A stretch of 63,342 nt of DNA, taken from assembly GCA_947369165.1 (NCBI GenBank), contig CANBKJ010000007.1, positions 1-63,342 of the forward strand, given 5' to 3'. This DNA comes from an uncultured Lachnoclostridium sp. Lineage in GTDB: Bacteria > Bacillota > Clostridia > Lachnospirales > Lachnospiraceae. The notes beneath the pieces are model-generated. The model saw only the letters and a program-made list of their open reading frames with translations. It had not been told where the DNA came from and searched no databases. A program made the position numbers and the translations under genes. Below are positions 44,540 to 53,086 of this stretch, piece after piece. Position 1 is the stretch's first letter; each line of letters starts with the position of its first letter.

Positions 44540-44671
44540 GGATTATCGTGCCTCTCTTTCTCGATATTTTCTCAGTCGCTGTTGAACGTCAGAATTTATT
44601 TTAGCATATGCGTTCATTGTAACATGTTTTTCTGGAAATGAAAAGAAATATTTGTACAGAATTCCGTTTTG

Positions 44672-45409
44672 TTATGCAGCAGGATATGGTTTGTCATACA
44701 TTTCCTGAATGATATTCTGTACATAGGCGCCAATATGTTTTTTCTCTTCCTTATCCAGCTGATCTGGATAAACCGGTTCGCCATATTCGATGTAAATATC
44801 CCCGCTCTTGATCCAGGGAATATTGTTTTCCAAAATATTTTCTGTGTTCTTAATGCAGACAGGAATGATGGGGGCATTGGTTTTGGTGGCGATTTTCATA
44901 CTTCCCTCTTTAAAAGGAAGAAGATGATCCGTGGCATTGCGGGTGCCTTCTGGTGCAATATAGATCGAGTATCCATCCTTGATTAGGGAAATGGCATTTA
45001 AGATCACGCCCATGTTTTGTTTCATATCGCCCCGGTCCATAAATAGGCAGTTAAGGAAATACATCCACTGGGCGATCATGGGGAACTTCTTGATCTCAAT
45101 CTTCGATATAAATGCCACTTGTACATGATGGGCGGCAATGGATGAATAGGCCAGGATGATATCATAAAAGCTCCTGTGATTTGCTGCAAACATCACAGGT
45201 CTGTCTGTTGGAATATGTTCCAGGCCGCAAATGTGTTTTTTACAGCCGGATAGAAACATTGTAATATTAAAAACAATGCGTACGATCCGTATGGCAAATG
45301 CGGCAGCAGCTTTATTATTTATTTTTCGTACAATACATTCCATCAGCAGAAGGGGAATGCTTATGATGCAGACTATTAGGTAAAGAAGAATTAATAGTAT
45401 CGTTCTCAT
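44672..45409 (-). CDS. plsC: 1-acyl-sn-glycerol-3-phosphate acyltransferase
   Basis: 245 residues with an N-terminal membrane helix. The acyltransferase motif NHRSFYDI (H-x4-D), the substrate-binding YIAPEGTRN and IPVCIKNTENI are in the expected order. It acylates lysophosphatidic acid to phosphatidic acid in phospholipid synthesis. AAAGGA precedes the ATG. The VanY-like gene lies 18 bp upstream on the same strand, so the pair are probably cotranscribed. Confidence 0.92.
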   Translation of the reverse strand: MRTILLILLYLIVCIISIPLLLMECIVRKINNKAAAAFAIRIVRIVFNITMFLSGCKKHICGLEHIPTDRPVMFAANHRSFYDIILAYSSIAAHHVQVAFISKIEIKKFPMIAQWMYFLNCLFMDRGDMKQNMGVILNAISLIKDGYSIYIAPEGTRNATDHLLPFKEGSMKIATKTNAPIIPVCIKNTENILENNIPWIKSGDIYIEYGEPVYPDQLDKEEKKHIGAYVQNIIQEMYDKPYPAA

Positions 45410-45426
45410 GTGTTGAAATCCTTTCT

Positions 45427-46548
45427 CTATTGTGGGGCATTATGATCCTGAAAAGTGGGTTCGGACGACTCGGCAGGCGGCGGGTTGGTAGGCACTGCAG
45501 TGGGAACTGGTGTGGGTTCCGGTGTCGCTGCAGGTGGAGCCGTCGGTTTGTCAGTAGCTGGCGCTTTGGTTTGTGTCGGTTTTTTCGTCTTTTTCGGTTT
45601 TTCATTTGCCTTCTTGGGGTGCTCCGGTTTTTTGGTCGGTTTTGGAGAAGCGCTTGCCTTTGGTTTAATCGTGGGTTTTGGTGTGGCATATTTGACAGAA
45701 TCCGGATCTTCCACGTCTACACGGGGTTTAGATTCGTTTTTAACGGTATCTTCTTTTACCGCATCCTCGACACCATAATATTCTTCTAAAGTTAGTTTAT
45801 TTTCATACAGATAGGTGGCGATGGTCTTTCCCACGAAACGGATATGCCAGGGTTCATAACTGTATCCGGTGATCTCGGTCTTTCCGTAAGGGTAGCGAAT
45901 GATAAATCCATAGAGATGAGCATTTTCTGCCAGCCACTGTCCCTCTGTTGTGTCTCCAAAACTCTGATCCAGGCGAAAATTTACACTTCGGGCAGATACG
46001 TCGATGGTCAGTCCGGTCTGATGTTCGCTGCTGCCGGGCTTGGCGGACACAGCGTCAGTAGCTGCCTGTCCTCTGGTGGCAATATTTTTATCATAGATTT
46101 GTTTCTGACGGGCATAGGAACGGTATCCGGAAACACCGTACAATTCAACGTGTTCTTTTTCCCCCGCCTGGAACAGTCTTTCCAGAGCATCCGCTGCCAC
46201 CTTACGGAGTTTTCGCTTATCCGAAGAATAAGTAAAACTAAATTTTACGTTTGGCACTACGAGATTTGGCGGAATGTAGTCTGATGGCAGAAGATAGACA
46301 CGGTTTACCAATACGGTTTTGCTGCTTGGTATCGTATCCAGTGGTACTGTCTGGCTGTTTGAAAGTATAGAACTCAGATCTTCTGGCAAGAGAGAGTCCT
46401 CCTCGTCGTCTTCATTTTCATTATAATAATATTCATAGGCTGCTGGTTTGTTATTGATCGAGTTATGCTGTGGCTTTGCTGGATTAAATATCACGATTCC
46501 CGACAGCACAAAAAAAAGTATAATGCCAGCTAGTATATATCTTTTCAT
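45427..46548 (-). CDS. VanY-like M15 D-alanyl-D-alanine carboxypeptidase
   Basis: About 373 residues from the ATG at 46548 (GGAGG upstream). An N-terminal signal/anchor helix (MKRYILAGIILFFVLSGIV) leads to an M15 peptidase: GVSGYRSYARQKQIY, then SSEHQTGLTIDVS (zinc His and Asp) and PWHIRFVG (third zinc His). It trims D-Ala from stem peptides outside the cell. The last 85 residues are a low-complexity Lys/Pro/Thr tail (KPTIKPKASASPKPTKK, PEPTPVPTAVPTNPP) that may span or bind the wall. Confidence 0.9.
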   Translation of the reverse strand: MKRYILAGIILFFVLSGIVIFNPAKPQHNSINNKPAAYEYYYNENEDDEEDSLLPEDLSSILSNSQTVPLDTIPSSKTVLVNRVYLLPSDYIPPNLVVPNVKFSFTYSSDKRKLRKVAADALERLFQAGEKEHVELYGVSGYRSYARQKQIYDKNIATRGQAATDAVSAKPGSSEHQTGLTIDVSARSVNFRLDQSFGDTTEGQWLAENAHLYGFIIRYPYGKTEITGYSYEPWHIRFVGKTIATYLYENKLTLEEYYGVEDAVKEDTVKNESKPRVDVEDPDSVKYATPKPTIKPKASASPKPTKKPEHPKKANEKPKKTKKPTQTKAPATDKPTAPPAATPEPTPVPTAVPTNPPPAESSEPTFQDHNAPQ

Positions 46549-46600
46549 GTGTACCTCCAAAAGTTCTAACAAGCATTATACTATTAGGTTATAGAAAAAG

Positions 46601-47092
46601 TCAATTGACTTTAAATATATTTTTCCTTATTTGTTTGAGGGAGCGCAGCAGCAGCATTCCGATAAGCCCACAGGAAATCAGTTCGCCAGCTCCTACCGTA
46701 GCCATCAGATAGGGGATCGCATCTGGTATGTCATAGGCAAACCGCAGCACCCAGGGAACGATGATGGTATTGGCGAGGATCGGAGGCAGCGGCGCCATCC
46801 ACTCAAAGCGGCGCAGTGCGTAGGTACCCAGAGCTCCGGTCAGTGTCGCCAGAGTTCCAAATAGAATATCCAATGGTGCACAGCCAGTAAGGATATTACT
46901 CAGGAGGCATCCGATGGTAAGTCCCGGAATCGCAGCGGGAGTGAAAAAGGGGAGGATCGTAAGAGCCTCAGAAAATCTTACCTGGATGGCATAGTTTGCC
47001 AGTCCCAGAGCATTTGCCAGAAGTGTCAGCACGACATAGAGGGCAGCGATCATAGCTGCCTGACTTAGATACATGATTTTTATACTTTTCAT
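46601..47092 (-). CDS. queT: QueT-type queuosine precursor transporter
   Basis: 163 residues from ATG 47092 (AAGGAG upstream). Five to six membrane helices and QueT/DUF988 motifs: AMIAALYVVLTLLANALGLA, QVRFSEALTILPFFTPAAIP and GCLLSNILTGCAPLDILFG. QueT is the membrane S-component of an ECF transporter for queuosine precursors. A preQ1-I riboswitch lies directly upstream, confirming the assignment. The energising ECF genes are not in this window. Confidence 0.93.
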   Translation of the reverse strand: MKSIKIMYLSQAAMIAALYVVLTLLANALGLANYAIQVRFSEALTILPFFTPAAIPGLTIGCLLSNILTGCAPLDILFGTLATLTGALGTYALRRFEWMAPLPPILANTIIVPWVLRFAYDIPDAIPYLMATVGAGELISCGLIGMLLLRSLKQIRKNIFKVN

Positions 47093-47100
47093 TTTTATTC

Positions 47101-47144
47101 TCCTTAGTTTTGTTTTACGTGTGGGTGGTTTCGAACACACGGAT
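47101..47144 (-). promoter_or_regulatory. preQ1-I riboswitch
   Basis: On the minus strand, GTGTG (47140-47136) and CACAC (47123-47119) form stem P1 around a TTCGAAACCACC loop, followed by an A-rich tail ending in AAACTAAGGAG that contains the Shine-Dalgarno of queT. That is the compact preQ1-I H-type pseudoknot layout, which sequesters the ribosome-binding site when preQ1 is bound, lowering queT translation. Confidence 0.85.
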
Positions 47145-47174
47145 TGTAACAGTACAGGGCCTGTATGCCTCTGA

Positions 47175-47435
47175 TTATTTGGCGGCACATTCTGCCTGCG
47201 CTGCGAGTACTGCTTTGGATAGCTGGTCAGCACATGACGTATTTTTGAAACCGCACTGGATGCCGGAGCATTTTTTTACGATCTGATCGACGGTAAGTCC
47301 ATCAACGAGGATAGGGATTGCCTTTAGATTTCCATCGCATCCGCCGTAAAACTTAACATTGGTGATCACATCATCGTTGATTTCCAGATCGATCTGCTGC
47401 GAGCAGGTCCCTTTTGTTCGATATGAATATTTCAT
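47175..47435 (-). CDS. TSCPD domain protein (TIGR03905 type)
   Basis: 86 residues from ATG 47435 (GGAGGTG upstream). The sequence YRTKGTCSQQIDLEINDDVI, VKFYGGCDGNLKAIPILVDG and GIQCGFKNTSCADQLSKAV contains the conserved Cys-rich TSCPD features, a domain also found as the C-terminal tail of class II ribonucleotide reductases. Its separate role is unknown; the Cys spacing suggests metal binding or redox. It is upstream of queT on the same strand, separated by the riboswitch. Confidence 0.85.
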   Translation of the reverse strand: MKYSYRTKGTCSQQIDLEINDDVITNVKFYGGCDGNLKAIPILVDGLTVDQIVKKCSGIQCGFKNTSCADQLSKAVLAAQAECAAK

Positions 47436-47547
47436 CTGTTTCACCTCCTGTTCCATTTGCCTGATGTGGGCTATGTTCCCCGCATCAAAAAATGCCTGGG
47501 TTGAAAAATATTTTATATAAAATATAGAATCTTGTCAATATCTAAAC

Positions 47548-47576
47548 TTGAACTGGTAAAAATGATATGTTATGAT
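47548..47576 (+). promoter_or_regulatory. sigma-A promoter of the DUF1292 gene
   Basis: TTGAAC (47548-47553), a 17-bp spacer and TATGAT (47571-47576), with an AAGGAGG Shine-Dalgarno before ATG 47612. Confidence 0.7.
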
Positions 47577-47611
47577 AGGATAAATGATTAAAATATAAGG
47601 AGGTTTCATCC

Positions 47612-47965
47612 ATGGCGGAATTTAATTTGGAAGATATAGAAGAAATGAAGGTAGATCTGCAGCTGGAGGACGGAAGTACGCTGGAATGCGAGGTTATTTA
47701 TATATTTGAATGGGGAGGAGATGATTATGCCGCTCTTACTCCGGTAGACGAAAGCATCGAAGAGATTTACTTTTTTGGTATTGAGATCGAAGACAAGGGA
47801 GGGGAGCCGGAGATCACACTTCTCCAGATCGATGATGAGGAAGCGTTGGAAGCACTGGCAGATGCCTTTGATGAAATGCTGGATGAGGAAGAATTTGACG
47901 AAGATGAGGACGAGGCAGAAGACGACGGCAAATGGGACGAGTTTATCAACAAGAAGCTGGACTAG
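47612..47965 (+). CDS. DUF1292 family protein
   Basis: 117 residues, strongly acidic. The N-terminal two thirds (DGSTLECEVIYIFEWGGDDY, EEIYFFGIEIEDKGGEPEIT) match DUF1292 (YrzB-like), a small beta-rich domain; the tail is a Glu/Asp run (DEEEFDEDEDEAEDDG) ending in KKLD. Function unknown; often near housekeeping genes in Firmicutes. A terminator follows. Confidence 0.88.
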   Translation: MAEFNLEDIEEMKVDLQLEDGSTLECEVIYIFEWGGDDYAALTPVDESIEEIYFFGIEIEDKGGEPEITLLQIDDEEALEALADAFDEMLDEEEFDEDEDEAEDDGKWDEFINKKLD

Positions 47966-48000
47966 CCAATTTCAGCCTGTCCGCCTGATATTGGATCATA

Positions 48001-48037
48001 AAAATACCCCCGTTGTGTTTTGGAAGGGGGTATTTTT
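48001..48037. terminator. terminator shared by convergent genes
   Basis: AAAATACCCCC (48001-48011) pairs with GGGGGTATTTTT (48026-48037); A- and T-rich flanks let it work in both directions for the DUF1292 gene and the minus-strand sugar-phosphate transferase. Confidence 0.85.
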
Positions 48038-48060
48038 GTTATCTAAATTTTTTTATGAAA

Positions 48061-49491
48061 TTAATAGGCATTTTTATTAATAAAACCTTTGATCACCGTC
48101 AGCAGAAGAATCTTGATATCCAGCATCACAGACCAGTTTTCAATATAGTACAGGTCGCAGTCGATGCGAAGGCGGATGGAGGTGTCGCCCCGGTATCCAT
48201 TTATCTGTGCCCAGCCGGTGATACCTGGCCGGACTTGGTGCTTGATCATATAGCGTGGGATTTCTTCTTTAAATTTTTCTACGAAAAATGGCCGTTCTGG
48301 TCTTGGTCCCACAAGGCTCATGTCGCCTTTGAGTACATTGAAAAACTGGGGAAGCTCGTCCAGACTGGTCTTGCGGATAAATTTTCCGATGGGGGTAACT
48401 CTGGGATCGTCGGGAGTTGTCCAGGCTTTTTTCTCATCCGAAGCCTTCTGGACCGCCATGGAGCGGAATTTGTACATCATAAATGGCTTGCCGTGGAGTC
48501 CGATCCGCTCTTGCTTGAAGATCAGTTCACCTTCTGAAGTGGCCTTTACGATGATAGAAACTACCAGCATCGGCAGGGAAAACAGCACAATGAGAACGAG
48601 AGAGCCGGCGATATCCATCGTTCGCTTTACAAATTTATTGAAAGAATTGGTGAGGGGTACATTCCGTACATGAATGACCGGAAGCCCATCCAGATCTTCG
48701 GTATAAGGTTTGGTGGGGATGATATTGTTGTAGTCCGGGATAAACTTGGTATGCACACCGGATTTTTCTGTAATAGCGACAATTCCCTCCAGGCGTTCAT
48801 ATTGGTCGATGCCAAGAGTGATGGCGATCTCGTCATAAGAATTGTCGGCGAGAACGGTCTCCAGATCATCAATATCACCGATGACATGAACATCCCGGTA
48901 GGATTTTCCATTGCGCTTTTTGTCGTCCAGGATGCCGTGAACGACATAGCCCCATTCTGGATGGGAACAGATACGGTCGATATAACCCTCGGCAGTACGT
49001 CCGTAGCCAATCAAGAGTATATGCTTAAGATTGTGTCCCTTCCGGCGGAAACGGCGGAGGATCGTCGTGATGAGCAGACGGAAAATAAGTTCAAGAATAA
49101 AATTGATTCCTACAAATATAATGATAAAAAGGCGGGCATAGTTACCGCTGCGGATAAAATAAAGTCCTGCGGTACAGTAAAGGATTCCCACTACATTTGC
49201 CTTGAAAATGTTGTACATCTGGGATTTGCGGCTCGTCACCCGCTTGGGATCGTACAGATGGAAAAAATAGTAGGAAAATAGATAACAGGGGACCAACAGC
49301 AGCAACAGCTGCATATATTCTTCCAGAGTTCCATAGAATCCCAGAGGCTCCTTTATAAACCCATAGCGGATCAGGACACTGAATTCTTCGTCAAAACGAA
49401 GTTTGTAAGCCAGTACAAAAGAAAATATCAATATAAGTACGTCAATGATAAAACGAATGACATTAAGTAATTTTTGGTTTCCCTTTATCAA
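48061..49491 (-). CDS. polyprenyl-phosphate sugar phosphotransferase (WcaJ-type)
   Basis: 476 residues from TTG 49491, chosen because GGAAGG lies 6 nt upstream; an ATG further upstream in frame gives an unlikely Trp/Cys-rich extension. Four to five membrane helices, a Rossmann-like domain (HILLIGYGRTAEGYIDRI), a re-entrant helix, and the catalytic bacterial sugar transferase domain: FKQERIGLHGKPFMMYKFRS, TPIGKFIRKTSLDELPQFFN and GDMSLVGPRPERPFFVEKF. It transfers a hexose-1-phosphate to undecaprenyl phosphate to start exopolysaccharide or capsule repeats. It is not within a polysaccharide cluster here, so its partner genes lie elsewhere. Confidence 0.9.
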   Translation of the reverse strand: MIKGNQKLLNVIRFIIDVLILIFSFVLAYKLRFDEEFSVLIRYGFIKEPLGFYGTLEEYMQLLLLLVPCYLFSYYFFHLYDPKRVTSRKSQMYNIFKANVVGILYCTAGLYFIRSGNYARLFIIIFVGINFILELIFRLLITTILRRFRRKGHNLKHILLIGYGRTAEGYIDRICSHPEWGYVVHGILDDKKRNGKSYRDVHVIGDIDDLETVLADNSYDEIAITLGIDQYERLEGIVAITEKSGVHTKFIPDYNNIIPTKPYTEDLDGLPVIHVRNVPLTNSFNKFVKRTMDIAGSLVLIVLFSLPMLVVSIIVKATSEGELIFKQERIGLHGKPFMMYKFRSMAVQKASDEKKAWTTPDDPRVTPIGKFIRKTSLDELPQFFNVLKGDMSLVGPRPERPFFVEKFKEEIPRYMIKHQVRPGITGWAQINGYRGDTSIRLRIDCDLYYIENWSVMLDIKILLLTVIKGFINKNAY

Positions 49492-49683
49492 TTTGAATCC
49501 TTCCTTTCGTCTTTCATGTTGGTGACGCAGCCACCACCAGCATTGGCAATCCGGGCTGCTGCCCTGTTTGCTCATTTTGGTGGTGCGCCAAATGTATGAG
49601 ATATTCCAATGCAGGCATAGAATATTCTCACACACTCGGTATACTTTTACAGAAATATATAGTACATCAGGTAATATTTTCAA

Positions 49684-49872
49684 ATCATATACTTATTAGA
49701 TTATAAATTATTTTGTGCAATTTCACAATATAAAATTAATATATTCACAAACTAAACACATTTGATGGGTATAATGCAACTTGAGATGGGGAAAAAATAC
49801 ATCAAGTCAGATAATTGAACCGGGCGCAGCCCGCAGGTTGCAGACAGTCCGGCGAGAAAGGACGGGATTTTC
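49684..49872. other. intergenic region with no recognised gene
   Basis: An A/T-rich gap between divergent genes (minus-strand sugar-phosphate transferase and plus-strand htrA). I see no clear CDS or RNA; short TATAAT-like boxes occur on both strands but without convincing -35 partners. Confidence 0.5.
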
Positions 49873-51402
49873 ATGAACGAAGAAAATTGGAATCAGGAAG
49901 ATAATCAGGGTGGATCGGAATTTTCACAAAATAGAAATTATGAAGGAGCGGAACAGAGTCAGGAACCGGTGAAAGACAGCACCATCTGGCAGGCGGGCTC
50001 CGTGGATGAGGGACCGCAGCCTATGCCGTCTTCGGATAATATGTATCGCTTCCAGAACGTCAAGCCAGAAGAGAATGTGGAGAAAAAGAGCAGGGAAAAG
50101 AAGTCTGGCGGAATGAAAAAAACGATTGTGGCCGCAGTGGTCTTTGGTGTGGTGGCGGCGCTTTGTTTCTTTGGGCTGGTGAAGATCACCGGAGTGTGGG
50201 GACCAGAGAAGTCCAGTGGATCCATCGGGACTGTAGAGCCATTTGTGACGGATAACGGGCTTACAGCGGTGTCCGGCGGAGCGGCAGGTCCGGGAGACGT
50301 GTCTTCTATTGTTGAAACGGTTATGCCATCCATCGTTTCCATCACGGAGACCAGTACCGCAACTTCCTATTTTGGCCAGAGTTATCCCACAGAGGGAGCC
50401 GGTTCTGGATTTATCGTAAAAGAAGATAACAATGAACTGTTGATCGTAACCAACAATCACGTGGTGGCAGGGGCTGACAGTATCACTGTCACATTTATCG
50501 ACGATACCACGGCAAAAGCTACGGTGAAAGGAACAGACCCCACGGCAGACCTGGCAGTTATATCAGTAAAGGTCGGCGATCTGAAAACAGAGACCAAAGG
50601 GAACATCAAAGTGGCAAGTCTGGGACATTCCGAAGATGTTAAGGTGGGCCAGATGGCGATTGCCATTGGAAATGCACTGGGCTATGGCCAGTCAGTGACA
50701 GTGGGATATATCAGTGCCAAGGACAGACAGGTAGAGGTAGGAGACGGAAATTCCTCCAGTTCTAATACCATGGTGCTTCTGCAGACAGATGCGGCGATCA
50801 ATCCGGGAAACAGCGGTGGAGCCCTGCTGGATGTAAACGGAAACGTCATCGGTATCAATTCTGTGAAGTATGCCGATACGAAAGTGGAAGGAATCGGGTA
50901 TGCTATTCCTATGAGCGATGCGATTCCGATCATCAATGAGCTGATGAACCGCGAAGTACTCAAAGATGAAGAGAAAGGATATTTGGGAATCACTGGCCGG
51001 ACCATCAGTGAGGAAGTCAGTGAAGCCTATGGTTTCCCGATCGGTATTTATATCTCTGAGGTGTCGGAGAGTGGTGCAGCCAAGAAAGCAGGAATTAAAC
51101 AGGGTGATATCATCACAAAGATCAACGGCAACAAAGTGACCTCCATCGAGCAGGTGCAGAACAAAGTGAACAATACAAAGGCAGGAACGGAGATTACGGT
51201 AACCATAGCCAGAAGCCAGGAGGGAGAATATAAGGAGCAGGATGTTAAGGTGGTCCTGAAGAGCTCCGAGACACTGGATGAACTGGATAACGGGTCTCAG
51301 GATGGCAGAAACAGCGGCAATGGTTCCGGTGGAAACAATGGTGGCAATCCTTTTGGTTACGGAAATGATTCCTATGGTGGAGACCAGATTATTCCATGGT
51401 AA
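49873..51402 (+). CDS. HtrA/DegP-family serine protease
   Basis: 509 residues. A cytoplasmic Gln/Glu-rich N-terminus (about 1-80) precedes one transmembrane helix (about 88-106, IVAAVVFGVVAALCFFGLV), then a trypsin-like domain with the triad H196 (NNHVVAG), D226 (TADLAVI) and S314 (NPGNSGGAL), a PDZ domain (about 375-470, VSESGAAKKAGIKQGDIITK) and a Gly/Asn-rich C-terminal tail. It is a membrane-anchored envelope quality-control protease with the protease facing outward. Monocistronic. The clpX promoter follows. Confidence 0.93.
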   Translation: MNEENWNQEDNQGGSEFSQNRNYEGAEQSQEPVKDSTIWQAGSVDEGPQPMPSSDNMYRFQNVKPEENVEKKSREKKSGGMKKTIVAAVVFGVVAALCFFGLVKITGVWGPEKSSGSIGTVEPFVTDNGLTAVSGGAAGPGDVSSIVETVMPSIVSITETSTATSYFGQSYPTEGAGSGFIVKEDNNELLIVTNNHVVAGADSITVTFIDDTTAKATVKGTDPTADLAVISVKVGDLKTETKGNIKVASLGHSEDVKVGQMAIAIGNALGYGQSVTVGYISAKDRQVEVGDGNSSSSNTMVLLQTDAAINPGNSGGALLDVNGNVIGINSVKYADTKVEGIGYAIPMSDAIPIINELMNREVLKDEEKGYLGITGRTISEEVSEAYGFPIGIYISEVSESGAAKKAGIKQGDIITKINGNKVTSIEQVQNKVNNTKAGTEITVTIARSQEGEYKEQDVKVVLKSSETLDELDNGSQDGRNSGNGSGGNNGGNPFGYGNDSYGGDQIIPW

Positions 51403-51423
51403 AGATGATTCAAAAGAGGGCCT

Positions 51424-51452
51424 TTGACGAATACAAAAAAATATAGTATGAT
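51424..51452 (+). promoter_or_regulatory. sigma-A promoter of clpX
   Basis: TTGACG (51424-51429), a 17-bp spacer and TATGAT (51447-51452). Transcription should start near 51459, inside the following palindrome. Confidence 0.7.
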
Positions 51453-51456
51453 TGGT

Positions 51457-51496
51457 TTAGCTGGGTGGCGCGACTTTGAACCCGCCATCGAGCAAG
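51457..51496. repeat. TTAGCTGGGTGGCG palindrome in the clpX leader
   Basis: TTAGCTGGGTGGCG pairs imperfectly with CGCCATCGAGCAA; a diverged copy of the TTAGCTCGACGGYGCC family, including the GACTTTGAACCC part found also in the 16-kb element. It would form a stem at the 5' end of the clpX mRNA. Confidence 0.55.
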
Positions 51497-51596
51497 GGAA
51501 AAGTTATCTTTTACCTTGGCTTCATATGAATGGAACTGTTATCTTTGGGGATAGCAGTTCCTTTTGAACTTCAACTATAGAGAACGGAGGATTATT

Positions 51597-53033
51597 TTGA
51601 GCGAGGATATTACAAAAACAGATCAGATAGATCATACAAATGACCGGGATGGCTATAACCGGGTATGTTATCTCTGCCACAGAACAGAGGATAAGGTGGA
51701 GAAAATGATCACCATTCCCAATAATATTTGTATTTGTTCCGACTGTATGCAGAAAACTTTTGACCAGATCGGCATTCAGGGGATGCCCAATTTCAATGGG
51801 ATGCCCAATATACCGGGAGTAGAGTTTATTAATTTTGCTGGTCCTTTTGCAGGAATGCCGGAGGAGATGCAGGCGAAGCATTCTGTAAAACCGAAAAAAA
51901 AGAAAGCAAGGGCAAAGGAGCCGGTGCTGGATATACACCGTCTTCCGGCGCCGCATGTCATTAAGGGAAATCTGGATGAATATGTGATGGGACAGGAACA
52001 GGCGAAAAAGGTGATATCCGTAGGGGTATACAACCACTACAAACGAATTATAGCCATGAAAGAGGTGGAGAAGGCAGAGCTGGAGGGTGATGACCACGTG
52101 CTGGCCAGCGACGTGGACATCGAGAAATCCAATATGCTTATGCTGGGACCTACCGGCAGCGGCAAGACTTATCTGGTGAAAACCCTGGCCAAGCTTCTTC
52201 ATGTGCCGCTGGCGATCACAGATGCCACGGCGTTGACAGAAGCGGGTTATATCGGGGATGATGTGGAAAGTGTGATCTCAAAACTTCTCGCCAATGCGGA
52301 CAATGATGTGGAACGGGCAGAGTGTGGTATCGTCTACATCGATGAGATTGATAAACTGGCTAAGAAGGAAAATGCCAACCAGAGGGATGTCAGTGGCGAA
52401 TCCGTACAGCAGGCACTGCTGAAGCTGTTGGAAGGCGCTGATGTGGAAGTTCCTGTGGGGGCGACAAATAAAAATGCCATGGTTCCAATGACCACCGTGA
52501 ATACGAGCCATATTTTATTTATCTGCGGCGGCGCTTTTCCAGGATTGGAAGAGATCATCAAAAAGAGACTGACAAAGCATGGAAGCATGGGATTTGGTTC
52601 GGATCTGAAAGACCGCTTTGACGATGATAAGGATATCTTTTCCCACGTGGAAACGGAAGATATCCGTGCCTATGGTCTGATACCGGAGTTTATCGGAAGG
52701 CTTCCCATCGTATATTCGCTGGAACAGATGGATGAACGGCTTTTGGTGAAAGTACTGACAGAGCCGAAAAATGCTGTGATCAAGCAGTACCAAAAGCTCC
52801 TTGCCATGGATGAGGTAAAATTGGAATTTGAGGATCCGGCGATACTCGCCATTGCAGCCAAGGCGATGAAGAAAAAAACAGGAGCCAGGGCGCTGCGTTC
52901 CATTATCGAGGACCTTATGCTGGATATCATGTATGAGATTCCCAAGGATGACATGATCGGCAGAGTGACTATTACCAAGGAGTATATTGAGGGAACCGGA
53001 GCTCCAAAGATCGAGATGCGGGGCAACGGATAA
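51597..53033 (+). CDS. clpX: ClpX AAA+ protease unfoldase
   Basis: About 478 residues from TTG 51597 (CGGAGG 6 nt upstream); a longer TTG start at 51564 lacks a Shine-Dalgarno. The N-terminal zinc-binding domain has C-x2-C pairs (RVCYLCHRTED and ICICSDCMQK). The AAA module contains MLGPTGSGKTYLV (Walker A), IVYIDEIDKLAKKEN (Walker B), the pore-loop region and the ClpX C-terminal domain (TGARALRSIIEDLMLDIMYE). It recognises substrates and feeds them to ClpP. clpP is not in this window. Stands in its own transcript. Confidence 0.93.
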   Translation: MSEDITKTDQIDHTNDRDGYNRVCYLCHRTEDKVEKMITIPNNICICSDCMQKTFDQIGIQGMPNFNGMPNIPGVEFINFAGPFAGMPEEMQAKHSVKPKKKKARAKEPVLDIHRLPAPHVIKGNLDEYVMGQEQAKKVISVGVYNHYKRIIAMKEVEKAELEGDDHVLASDVDIEKSNMLMLGPTGSGKTYLVKTLAKLLHVPLAITDATALTEAGYIGDDVESVISKLLANADNDVERAECGIVYIDEIDKLAKKENANQRDVSGESVQQALLKLLEGADVEVPVGATNKNAMVPMTTVNTSHILFICGGAFPGLEEIIKKRLTKHGSMGFGSDLKDRFDDDKDIFSHVETEDIRAYGLIPEFIGRLPIVYSLEQMDERLLVKVLTEPKNAVIKQYQKLLAMDEVKLEFEDPAILAIAAKAMKKKTGARALRSIIEDLMLDIMYEIPKDDMIGRVTITKEYIEGTGAPKIEMRGNG

Positions 53034-53086
53034 TTTGTGAAAACCGGCATATCATATAGTAATTGTGGATTTACAGGAGATTTCTT

